Below are positions 1 to 7,318 of a stretch of DNA of 64,000 nucleotides, piece after piece. Below the pieces are notes generated by a model. The model saw only the letters and a program-made list of their open reading frames with translations, had not been told where the DNA came from and searched no databases. Source of the DNA: Candidatus Kapaibacterium thiocyanatum (GTDB lineage Bacteria > Bacteroidota > Ignavibacteria > Kapaibacteriales > Kapaibacteriaceae); NCBI GenBank assembly GCA_001899175.1, contig MKVH01000002.1, positions 186,001 through 250,000 on the forward strand. Reading direction: 5' to 3'. Positions within the stretch are counted from its first letter, which is position 1, and each line of letters opens with the position of its first letter. The position numbers were made by a program, and so were the translations under genes.

Positions 1-2996
1 TCACGGTACGGAACGAGAGCAGTAGTTACGGCACCACGTCCGTGCTGATCCAGCCAACCATACTCCCGGCCGTCCATCGTACGGCTTCCATGGCTGTCTA
101 CGAAGGCTCTGTGGTCCTGAAGCACGGTTCGGTCGATCTCGGTTTCGTTCGCAGGGATGGACCCGGTCCCGGGTGCCAGTTCATGGGAACGACGTCCGAA
201 GACGGACGGGGGACGATGCGTATCGAAGTCGATGCGAGTGCCTCCACTCCCGTCATCACGGTACGCCTGACGGTCGATACGAAGCCACGGGAAGGAGTGA
301 TCAAGAAGTGCGATGGCGAGCTCGGGACGACCTGGTACGAGCACTGGTTCTATCAGTACAAGGCCTCGTACGGTAACGGGCAGGATACGTTCAGGTATTC
401 GGAGTTCGCTTCGCAGAACGAATGGTATCACCGGCAGGAAACCATGCGTACGCAGTATCACGACGGTACCACGTTGTGGACGGTGGAGTCCGGCACGGCG
501 GTCGATGTGAGGATCGGTGCCTCGCCGAGAGTCGTTCTCTCACCGTCACGGACGATTCCGTTGATTCCCGGAGTCACGGTACCGACGACCTGGCGCGCCA
601 CCATTCTGTATGGTCATGACACGACGGCGATACGTTCCGCGGTCCTTGTCGTACGAGACAAGCAGTACTCGATGACCGCCGATGGCCCGACGTCGTTCAG
701 CGTCGAGGATGTCGATGTCGCAGGCGAAGCCACATGGCAGGATACCGCCGTGTCCGTGAGCGTGCGTGCCGAGATGAACGACAGCAGCATTCTTGACGAC
801 AGCTACTGGATCCCGTTCGTGAAGCAGCCTGCCTGGCTTGCGGGCGATGCCGTGATCACGCGAGGAGATACCGAATCACCGGACTATGTCCGTTACGATG
901 TGGAGAGGGGAATCCTTGGTGGAGCGACGTCACTGGCGATGAAGAAGAAGACGGTTACCTTCTACGATCGTGGCAACGTCCAGCCCGTTCTTGGATCGGC
1001 GTGCGGATTCGGCGGTGACGTCATGACGAGCGCTACGGGTGGCTCGTTCCACAACGAGAACGGATGGAACGGTATCGGCGGTTCGAAGGACGACATCTTC
1101 ACCATATCGATGAATCTTCCGGACAGGGTCGAATTCCACATGCCGGTCATCACGTTGTTCAGGCTAGGCGACAGGAAGCTGGAACTCGCCTACTATGCGG
1201 ACCCTTCCGAAGGTGCTACGGAAACGGCGATCGTACAACGGTCTCTCGGCTCGCTGTTCGGTTCGATGCTGGACAGTATCGAGCCGATGGTGACACCGGC
1301 CGAAATGGAAATGATAAAGGATGTGAATATCGATGCGAAGTACGATGCGACGCTGAGGATGAGGGCCTACTTCGAGCGTACGGCGATCGATACGGTCAGC
1401 CCCGGTGATGCGTCCGATATGAATATCGAGTACCGTCTCAAGGCGAACGGGTCGGTCGACGTCAACGACTACGTTACGCTGCATGCGATGACCGGTGCCG
1501 ACGTCACGTGGGCAGGGGTCTTCGGAACGGACAGTATCCGTATGAACGAGGTCGAAGGTGGATCCGATCGTTCGCTGGTCGTGGATGTTCTGGGCGAACT
1601 GACTACCGTGGCCACCGAATCGGCACATGTCATGGCAGGTCTGACACCCATCGTGCAACGTCCTGTTCGTGACGCCATACCTGCGATGCTGCTGAGCGAG
1701 AACGAACGCCTGATGGTCGCCTTCCGTCAGCGAGGCAGTGCACGTCCCGTCGTATCCACCGCGTCGATCGGAACGCGTGCCCTGGTATGGGCCGGACGGG
1801 AGGAAGGAACGGGCAAACCTGTCGTGGCGATAGGCATCCAGGCGAAGTCGTCGCCTTATGTCAAGCGGCTCGACATTCCGTCTGCCGCCTTCGCGCACCG
1901 TCCGTCCGCTGTCTTCGATGGTCAGAACAGGCTGATGGTCGTGTGGGAGTCCGCACCGACCGTTCCGGTTTCGCCCAGGCTGGTAGACGTCAAGGCCTTC
2001 CTTCCGTCGATCGGTCTTCGATGGGCCGTCATCGATGCGGAGAAGCAGATCATCGTCGACTCAGGGGTGATCGACGCATCGTCCGCCGTACAGCCTCAGC
2101 TGCATGCCGATGCGGACGGTTCGGTCCATGCATTCTGGAAATCGACGGGTATCACGTCGGCCATCATGCACGCGGTATGGAACGGCAGTACATGGTCGAC
2201 ACCTCGGTCCGTCGTGACCGGCGTCGCATCGCTGACGTCGTGGAATGCGGCCGTGCGGAGTGGGGATCAAGGTATCGTCACGTGGATCGCGGATGCCACG
2301 GCCTTCAGCTCCGTACCGGGTTCGGGAACGTGGTCGTCACCGCGGAATCACGGCCCTGCACGGAGCGTCGTACCTCTCCTGATGGAAGATGGCAAGCGCA
2401 CAGTCGTCCTCAGCATATCCGGGCGTGTCGCCATGGCGGATCACGATCAGCCAGCGTCGATCCGTCAGTTCGGCAACGATGAACTCGGTCCCGCGTTTGC
2501 GCATGCACAGGCGCGGATGAATGGCGACGTGCTGATGCTCGGTGCGATGCGTGGGGATGGCTTCGTCGTTGCACGGCACGACGGCGCCACGACAACGATC
2601 CTGTCCGACCTTCTGCCTCCCGTCGAGGAATATGTGCGGTGGGGCAGCATCCGCTGGGCAGATGACGGAACGATCGACTACGGCATGGCGACGGTCACCG
2701 ACAACACCGTAGCCGGGGATGAAGCGATGGTTCTACTCGGCCGTGCCTACCTCGGCAATACGACGAGCGTGATCGATATCGATACACGTTCCGCGAGCGG
2801 TGGATACGATGTGAGCCCAGGGCATCGCCTCGCCTTCGCTTCATCCGCCGGTACGTACGAGTGGTATGACGTCATGGGGCGGAGGGTCCACCGTATGGAC
2901 GTGGTGGAAGGAACGTCACCGATATGTCCGGAGCTTGCCGTCGGCACGTACTTCGTCGCTGGTCCTGGATACAGGGGAGCGGTCCTCGTCCGATGA
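1..2996 (+). CDS. Secreted T9SS cargo protein, N-terminus outside the window
   Basis: The reading frame is open back to base 3, so the gene starts upstream and 997 residues are visible; the GTG at 42 is only the first start-like codon and is probably internal. The protein is large, rich in Thr, Val and Asp, and has no obvious membrane segments. The second half has repeated short beta-strand units resembling a propeller or sialidase-like fold (for example around the segment ending in WNGSTWSTPR). The last ~80 residues look like a type A T9SS C-terminal domain: a YEWYDVMGRRVHRMD strand, then LAVGTYFV and a terminal AVLVR. Family knowledge: such domains are cut off by PorU after outer-membrane export. 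No enzymatic motif was recognised, so the function is unknown. Porters encoded in this window: porU and porV at 58470-63619. Confidence 0.75.
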   Translation, partial: TVRNESSSYGTTSVLIQPTILPAVHRTASMAVYEGSVVLKHGSVDLGFVRRDGPGPGCQFMGTTSEDGRGTMRIEVDASASTPVITVRLTVDTKPREGVIKKCDGELGTTWYEHWFYQYKASYGNGQDTFRYSEFASQNEWYHRQETMRTQYHDGTTLWTVESGTAVDVRIGASPRVVLSPSRTIPLIPGVTVPTTWRATILYGHDTTAIRSAVLVVRDKQYSMTADGPTSFSVEDVDVAGEATWQDTAVSVSVRAEMNDSSILDDSYWIPFVKQPAWLAGDAVITRGDTESPDYVRYDVERGILGGATSLAMKKKTVTFYDRGNVQPVLGSACGFGGDVMTSATGGSFHNENGWNGIGGSKDDIFTISMNLPDRVEFHMPVITLFRLGDRKLELAYYADPSEGATETAIVQRSLGSLFGSMLDSIEPMVTPAEMEMIKDVNIDAKYDATLRMRAYFERTAIDTVSPGDASDMNIEYRLKANGSVDVNDYVTLHAMTGADVTWAGVFGTDSIRMNEVEGGSDRSLVVDVLGELTTVATESAHVMAGLTPIVQRPVRDAIPAMLLSENERLMVAFRQRGSARPVVSTASIGTRALVWAGREEGTGKPVVAIGIQAKSSPYVKRLDIPSAAFAHRPSAVFDGQNRLMVVWESAPTVPVSPRLVDVKAFLPSIGLRWAVIDAEKQIIVDSGVIDASSAVQPQLHADADGSVHAFWKSTGITSAIMHAVWNGSTWSTPRSVVTGVASLTSWNAAVRSGDQGIVTWIADATAFSSVPGSGTWSSPRNHGPARSVVPLLMEDGKRTVVLSISGRVAMADHDQPASIRQFGNDELGPAFAHAQARMNGDVLMLGAMRGDGFVVARHDGATTTILSDLLPPVEEYVRWGSIRWADDGTIDYGMATVTDNTVAGDEAMVLLGRAYLGNTTSVIDIDTRSASGGYDVSPGHRLAFASSAGTYEWYDVMGRRVHRMDVVEGTSPICPELAVGTYFVAGPGYRGAVLVR

Positions 2997-3025
2997 AAAT
3001 TCCCCTGGGATTCCTCGCAAAAACA

Positions 3026-3058
3026 TTTGAAAATCTGACCGTTGCCCCCTTATCTTTG
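3026..3058 (+). promoter_or_regulatory. Bacteroidota-type promoter of tRNA-Gln
   Basis: TTTG at 3026-3029, 21 bases, then TATCTTTG at 3051-3058. This matches the Bacteroidota primary sigma consensus TTTG-N19-21-TAnnTTTG. Transcription would begin around 3063, some 8 bases before the mature tRNA 5' end. The promoter lies in the short gap after the upstream cargo gene. Confidence 0.75.
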
Positions 3059-3070
3059 TAGCTCTCTCGT

Positions 3071-3145
3071 TGGGGCGTCGCCAAGTGGTAAGGCAGCGGA
3101 TTTTGGTTCCGCCATCCGTAGGTTCGAATCCTGCCGCCCCAGCCA
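3071..3145 (+). tRNA. tRNA-Gln (anticodon TTG), CCA encoded
   Basis: Cloverleaf read by eye: acceptor TGGGGCG (3071-3077) pairs with CGCCCCA (3135-3141), discriminator G3142, and CCA at 3143-3145 is encoded. The anticodon stem GCGGA/TCCGC closes the loop TTTTGGT, giving anticodon TTG. The T arm contains GGTTCGAATCC. The three other tRNAs in the window do not encode CCA. The prs gene begins 25 bases downstream with no terminator between. Confidence 0.95.
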
Positions 3146-3170
3146 ACACGATTACGAGGCACATAGCAGC

Positions 3171-4118
3171 GTGGATTCGGACATCAAGATCGTTGCGGGT
3201 CGATCGAACCCCGACATCGCGGTAAAGATTGCTCACGCGACGCATCGTGAACTGGCTCAGGTCGCCATCCAGAATTTCAGCGATGGGGAACTGTGGGTCA
3301 AGTACGAAGAGAACGTACGTGGTGTCGACCTCTATATCGTGCAATCGACGTTCGCTCCGTCAGACAATCTGATGGAGCTTTTATTGTTGATCGATGCTGC
3401 GAAGCGTGCCTCGGCACGCCGTATCACGGCCGTCATTCCGTACTTCGGATATGCGCGCCAGGATCGCAAGGATCAACCCCGCGTTGCCATTACCGCCAAG
3501 CTTGTGGCAGATCTTCTGACGAGAGCCGGTGCGAACCGCATCATCACGATGGATCTTCACACGCCGCAGTTGCAAGGGTTCTTCGACATTCCGCTCGACC
3601 ACCTGTATTCTTCGCCGCTCAGCACGCAGGTGCTGCAGAATCTCGGACTGGAGAACGTCGCCGTCGCTTCGCCCGATGTCGGGGGAGTCAAGACGGCCCG
3701 CTCCTATGCCAAGATGCTCGGTGATGCCGACCTGGTCGTCGTGGACAAGCGCCGTCCCAAGCACAACGTTGCCGAAGTGATGAACATCATCGGTGAAGTG
3801 CGTGGAAAGAACGTAGTGATCGTGGACGATCTCATCGACACGGGTAGCACGTTCGTGCAGTGTGCTGAAGCGATCAAGCGGAACGGAGCGGAAACCATCG
3901 TCGGTGTCTGTACGCATCCGGTATTCTCCGGTAATGCCATCGAGAAGATCGCCGCGTGCACGGCATTGACAAAGTTGTACGTAACGGACACGATACCTCT
4001 TCGGAAAGAGCATCCGAAGATCGGGGTGATCAGCGTCGCAGGATTGTTCGCGGAGGCGATCATCCGCACGCACGAGAACCAGTCCATCAGCTCTCTCTTC
4101 GAAAAAGCCCAACCATAA
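3171..4118 (+). CDS. prs: Ribose-phosphate pyrophosphokinase (PRPP synthase)
   Basis: Makes PRPP from ribose 5-phosphate and ATP in the cytosol, feeding purine, pyrimidine, His, Trp and NAD synthesis. The protein is 315 residues, normal for class I enzymes. Visible motifs are the flexible catalytic loop YARQDRK near residue 95, ITMDLHTPQLQGFF near residue 125, and the PRPP-binding loop VIVDDLIDTGST near residue 218. The open frame extends upstream through the tRNA, so I chose GTG 3171, which gives the family's usual N-terminus (DIKIVAGRSNPD) and has GAGG at 3156-3159 in front. It follows tRNA-Gln by 25 bases, suggesting a joint tRNA-mRNA transcript, and is followed 10 bases later by rplY. Confidence 0.95.
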   Translation: MDSDIKIVAGRSNPDIAVKIAHATHRELAQVAIQNFSDGELWVKYEENVRGVDLYIVQSTFAPSDNLMELLLLIDAAKRASARRITAVIPYFGYARQDRKDQPRVAITAKLVADLLTRAGANRIITMDLHTPQLQGFFDIPLDHLYSSPLSTQVLQNLGLENVAVASPDVGGVKTARSYAKMLGDADLVVVDKRRPKHNVAEVMNIIGEVRGKNVVIVDDLIDTGSTFVQCAEAIKRNGAETIVGVCTHPVFSGNAIEKIAACTALTKLYVTDTIPLRKEHPKIGVISVAGLFAEAIIRTHENQSISSLFEKAQP

Positions 4119-4128
4119 GGTAGTCATC

Positions 4129-4713
4129 ATGAGTCAAATCGTTCTTTCGGCAGTAAAGCGTGAGCCGGGCCGCACGACGGCCAAGGCCCTGCGCCGCGAG
4201 GGATTGGTACCCGGCGTCTATTACGCAAAGAACCAGGACCCCGTGCACTTCAGCGTTCAGACGCTGGCCCTGCGTCCTATCATCTATACGGCCGAAGCCA
4301 AGATGGTGGCCCTGCAGGTTGAAGGCGGCAAGCCCCTGAATTGCATCGTCAAGGATGTGACGTTCGATCCGATTTCGGACAAGATCCTGCACTTCGACCT
4401 TCTCGGCGTCTCGGCAGGCCAGAAGATGTCCGTCGAAATGCCGATCCACCTGGTCGGTAACTCCATCGGCGTGCGTGATGGCGGTGCGGTCGAACACGTG
4501 ATGCACAGGGCTCACGTTATGGTCGATCCCACCAACATGCCCGAGCACATCAATGTGGATATCTCCGATCTCAAGATCGGTCATGCCATCCACATCAGCG
4601 ATGTGAGCATCCCGGGTGTCGAATTCACGGATCGTCCCGAAGCCGTCATCGTTACATGCACGGCTCCCAAGGGATCGGGCGACGCAGCAGCTACCGAAGC
4701 CGCAGCTTCCTGA
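4129..4713 (+). CDS. rplY: 50S ribosomal protein L25 (CTC/TL5 form)
   Basis: Binds 5S rRNA in the large ribosomal subunit. At 194 residues it is the long two-domain CTC/TL5 form: an N-terminal L25 beta-barrel (KREPGRTTAKALRREGLVPGV, shortened here to its ends KREP...VPGV, near residues 8-30) and a C-terminal beta domain (NMPEHINVDISDLKIG near residue 140), with a low-complexity Ala/Glu tail. The ATG at 4129 follows prs by 10 bases, so the pair is probably cotranscribed. prs-rplY adjacency is common in bacteria. A perfect hairpin terminator follows at 4755-4788. Confidence 0.95.
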   Translation: MSQIVLSAVKREPGRTTAKALRREGLVPGVYYAKNQDPVHFSVQTLALRPIIYTAEAKMVALQVEGGKPLNCIVKDVTFDPISDKILHFDLLGVSAGQKMSVEMPIHLVGNSIGVRDGGAVEHVMHRAHVMVDPTNMPEHINVDISDLKIGHAIHISDVSIPGVEFTDRPEAVIVTCTAPKGSGDAAATEAAAS

Positions 4714-4754
4714 TATCCCGTTCGGTCGACACCGAATCGAGAATGACAACATGA

Positions 4755-4788
4755 ATGCGGATCGCCCATCGTGGCGATCCGCATTTTT
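4755..4788 (+). terminator. Intrinsic terminator after rplY
   Basis: A perfect 12-bp stem, ATGCGGATCGCC (4755-4766) with GGCGATCCGCAT (4773-4784), 6-base loop CATCGT, followed by a run of five T (4784-4788). It closes the tRNA-Gln-prs-rplY unit. Confidence 0.9.
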
Positions 4789-4827
4789 CGTTATATCGTA
4801 GGACCTTTCATTCCTGGTGCATCGAAC

Positions 4828-6087
4828 ATGATCGTGGCCGATCTCCCGCAGAACGAAGAAGAACGCCTGCAGACGCTCTACGAATCGCAACTCCTCGACA
4901 CGGCGGAAGAAGAGGAATTCTCGGAAATCGTACAGCTTGTCTCGCAGATATGCGGAACACCGATCTCGTTGATCTCGTTCATCGACCGGAACCGTCAGTG
5001 GTTCAAGGCGAAGAAGGGTCTCGACGATTCGGAAACACCGCGAGACATGGCCTTCTGCTCGCATGCCATCCTCCAGGGTGGCGTCTTCGTCGTTCCCGAT
5101 GCCATGCAGGACATGCGGTTCGCGGATAGCCCCTACGTGCTGGGCGCCCCCTATGTCCGCTTCTATGCCGGTGTGCCCGTCTGCGCCTCGAACGGTCATG
5201 CCATCGGCACGCTGTGCGTGATCGGTCCCGAACCTCGCAGCTTGTCCGAAAGGGAAGAACGGGCATTGACGGTGCTCGCACGCCACGTCTCCCACCTCGT
5301 CGATCTCCGGATCGCCCAGAATCTCACGCAACGACTGGTGGCGGAACTGCACGACCGCAACGCGACACTGGAGCAACTCACGCGCGCTGCGACGCGACTG
5401 CTCTCCGTCATGGCACATGACGTCCGGAGTCCGCTGGCCTCCATCATCGCACTGATCGACGAGTTCTCCGACACACCGGATGTCATCATCGAACTGCTGC
5501 CCGAGATCAGACGCCAGGCCGTGATCGCGAAGGATATCCTCGACCAGACGCTTACATGGACAGGGACGATGCTGCGTGGCGATCGGCCCATGGCGCGGCA
5601 GACCGTAGACGTACGTTCGTTGTTCGATGAGGAAGTCGGGCTCCAGGATGCGGTCTTCAGGGAAAAGAACATCACCGTCGAGGCGATGGCGGAAGAAGGA
5701 GAGATCGACGTGGATCCATACCTGTTACGCTTCGTCGTCCATACGCTGCTCGGTAATGCCACGAAGTTCACGGAGAACGGAAGCATACGTCTCGATGCGC
5801 GTACGATCGGGAACGAACTCGTCGTGACCATTTCGGATACCGGAATGGGCATGCCCGCCGATGTGTTGCAGCGCCTCTTCGACTGGTCGCGTCGTCATGG
5901 TCGCCCGGGCACACGCAGCGAGCAGGGGGCAGGACTCGCCCTTCTTCTCGTCAAGGAATTCCTCGACATGATTCACGGCACGATCGAGGTACACAGCGAA
6001 GAGGGAAGTGGTACGACGTTCGCCATCCACGTTCCGTTATCACGGGATGAAGCCATGGCGCACGATGACGTTGACGACTTGTCGTAG
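4828..6087 (+). CDS. Soluble GAF-domain sensor histidine kinase
   Basis: A 419-residue two-component sensor without membrane segments, so it probably senses a cytoplasmic signal. Domain order: GAF domain about residues 25-165 (RNRQWFKAKKGL, then PYVRFYAGVPV, a common phytochrome-like GAF pattern), a helical linker, HisKA with the phosphoacceptor His197 in VMAHDVRSPLAS, and an HATPase domain with N-box Asn310 (LLGNATKFTENG), G1 box SDTGMGMP and G2 box GAGLALLLVKEF. The open frame extends into the rplY terminator, so ATG 4828 was chosen. No response regulator is adjacent; the partner must be elsewhere. The short acidic tail (DDVDDLS) is unremarkable. Confidence 0.85.
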   Translation: MIVADLPQNEEERLQTLYESQLLDTAEEEEFSEIVQLVSQICGTPISLISFIDRNRQWFKAKKGLDDSETPRDMAFCSHAILQGGVFVVPDAMQDMRFADSPYVLGAPYVRFYAGVPVCASNGHAIGTLCVIGPEPRSLSEREERALTVLARHVSHLVDLRIAQNLTQRLVAELHDRNATLEQLTRAATRLLSVMAHDVRSPLASIIALIDEFSDTPDVIIELLPEIRRQAVIAKDILDQTLTWTGTMLRGDRPMARQTVDVRSLFDEEVGLQDAVFREKNITVEAMAEEGEIDVDPYLLRFVVHTLLGNATKFTENGSIRLDARTIGNELVVTISDTGMGMPADVLQRLFDWSRRHGRPGTRSEQGAGLALLLVKEFLDMIHGTIEVHSEEGSGTTFAIHVPLSRDEAMAHDDVDDLS

Positions 6088-6123
6088 TCGATGGCTCGTG
6101 AGGTTCGTGTGGATGGTCGCGGA

Positions 6124-6642
6124 CTATGTCCGTGGTCGTATCGGAATCCAGATCTCCTCTTCCGATGCCGGATCCTCGCCCTTGTAGCCGATACCGAGAC
6201 GTTCGAAGTGCGGACGTGTATTGTCCAGGAGATAGTCCGAACGTGGCAGCCAATCCGTCATGATGTACTGGAACGACGGTGTGGCCGCACTCGGTGGACC
6301 TTGATAGACGAAGACCGCATAGAGGCCGCCGGTGAGCTGATACGCCTCCATTCCGTCGACGAGGTCCTCGCCGTCGGAGACTTCCACGGCGGCCCATTTC
6401 TCGAAGGCGATGCCCGGATGGAAGGCCGCGAAGTCGGTCGATGGATCGTAGATCTGCATGGAGATCATATCGCCGTTCAGACGATTGCCGATGCTGTTCC
6501 TGTGCGGCATGAACGATCTCCACAGTTCCGCCGTGCGATTGGTGGCGAACGTCATCGCCAGCCGCTTGCCGACGAGAGATACAGGATCGATGGTTTCGAT
6601 GCGTGGTTCGGGAGAGATGGAAGGCACGTGAGCGTTCTGCAT
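6124..6642 (-). CDS. GyrI-like / AraC effector-binding domain protein
   Basis: A stand-alone 172-residue protein resembling the GyrI-like small-molecule-binding domain (the effector half of AraC/BmrR-type activators). Supporting segments are the FEKWAAVEV strand, the GGLYAVFVYQGPPS turn and strand typical of the fold, and a C-terminal FERLGIGYKG...EEIWIPI strand, where the glutamates often contact cationic ligands. No DNA-binding domain is attached. It starts 4 bases after the stop of the DUF1801 gene and the two read as one operon. Stand-alone GyrI-like proteins often bind or hydrolyse toxic small molecules; the ligand here is unknown. Confidence 0.7.
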   Translation of the reverse strand: MQNAHVPSISPEPRIETIDPVSLVGKRLAMTFATNRTAELWRSFMPHRNSIGNRLNGDMISMQIYDPSTDFAAFHPGIAFEKWAAVEVSDGEDLVDGMEAYQLTGGLYAVFVYQGPPSAATPSFQYIMTDWLPRSDYLLDNTRPHFERLGIGYKGEDPASEEEIWIPIRPRT

Positions 6643-6646
6643 ATCG

Positions 6647-7051
6647 TTATCGGTGGGTACGTCGTGGTGCCGCGGTCCTCTTCAGTTGCTGCTTCTCCAG
6701 GTTCTCGGCCACACGGTATTTGACGATCTTCTTCACGAGTGCAACGGGAATGGGGCGGTCGAGTGGAAACTGTATGGCGCCCTTCGATGTCTTGTACGGC
6801 GCCAACTCGTCCTCGAACACGACGAGCGGTGATGCGGAAGGGTAGAAGCCGATGTGGTGCTTGTTGGCCGCATACCAGACCAGCATACCGTTCCATCTGA
6901 AGCCCGGCATGTTGTAGCTGATGACCTCTTCCGCATCGGGAGCGGCACTGCGGATGGCCTTGCGCAGGGTGTCGAGCAATCGTCGTACCTCCGCAGGGAC
7001 CAGCGCATGGTATTCGTCGATGGTTCCGAAGCCGGCGTTGGATGTTTCCAT
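6647..7051 (-). CDS. DUF1801 (YdhG-like) protein
   Basis: A 134-residue cytosolic protein of the DUF1801/YdhG family (sometimes called iron-chaperone or frataxin-like fold). Family features visible are the N-terminal TIDEYHALVPAEVRRLLDTLR helix region (residues 10-30), AAPDAEEVISYNMPGF near residue 40, the NKHHIGFYP strand, and KTSKGAIQFPLDRPIP near residue 90. The tail is basic (APRRTHR). It is first in a two-gene operon with the GyrI-like protein. A TAACTTCG box ends 4 bases before the ATG, making it a candidate leaderless gene. Biochemical role is not established for the family. Confidence 0.75.
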   Translation of the reverse strand: METSNAGFGTIDEYHALVPAEVRRLLDTLRKAIRSAAPDAEEVISYNMPGFRWNGMLVWYAANKHHIGFYPSASPLVVFEDELAPYKTSKGAIQFPLDRPIPVALVKKIVKYRVAENLEKQQLKRTAAPRRTHR

Positions 7052-7055
7052 GTGC

Positions 7056-7063
7056 CGAAGTTA
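7056..7063 (-). promoter_or_regulatory. Candidate -7 box, leaderless start of DUF1801 gene
   Basis: Reading the minus strand: TAACTTCG, then GCAC, then ATG. The box fits TAnnTTTG with one change (T to C at position 7). The expected transcription start coincides with the start codon. No TTG is found 19-21 bases upstream, so the call rests on the -7 box alone. Confidence 0.4.
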
Positions 7064-7132
7064 TGAAAAGCATGTGTTCGTGCTCGCGGAACCGTGCAGT
7101 GGTGCGGATCGGTGTGAAGATTAGCTTGCACA

Positions 7133-7241
7133 GGTGCCGGAATCTTGCGAATTTGCGTGCGAGTTGAGCGGTACTCTCTCCCCTGAGTGCCGCGCCCGAT
7201 GCTCAAGCCTGGAGTCCCCCTAATTCTCCGGGTTTTTTTTT
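7133..7241 (+). ncRNA. Candidate small RNA of about 110 bases, unknown family
   Basis: The gap between two minus-strand genes (7064-7318) holds a plus-strand structure. It has a stem GTGCCG (7134-7139) with CGGTAC (7069+100, i.e. 7169-7174), an inner stem CTTGC (7144-7148) with GCGAG (7159-7163), a pyrimidine-rich stretch, and a final hairpin followed by nine T. A weak promoter-like TAGCTTGC lies at 7122-7129. I do not see SRP, tmRNA or RNase P signatures; a short 6S-like RNA is possible but unproven. The 5' end is a guess. Confidence 0.3.
7208..7241 (+). terminator. Intrinsic terminator with no upstream gene
   Basis: Stem CCTGGAG (7208-7214) with CTCCGGG (7226-7232), one T-G pair, 11-base loop, then nine T (7233-7241). 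It points to the plus strand, while both flanking genes are on the minus strand, so it must end some other transcript (see the candidate small RNA). Confidence 0.6.
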
Positions 7242-7318
7242 GTTTTTCACCTGTCGGGGCTGCACGTCATTACGTGCGAAGATTCGCCGACAGTGCCTCA
7301 CTCCAGTACCGGCCGGCC

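Noticed and set aside
3042-3170. Upstream extension of prs
   Set aside because: It would run through the promoter region and the tRNA-Gln gene; GTG 3171 restores the family N-terminus.
7208-7241. Terminator of ispG
   Set aside because: The T run is on the plus strand side, so it cannot end the minus-strand ispG transcript.
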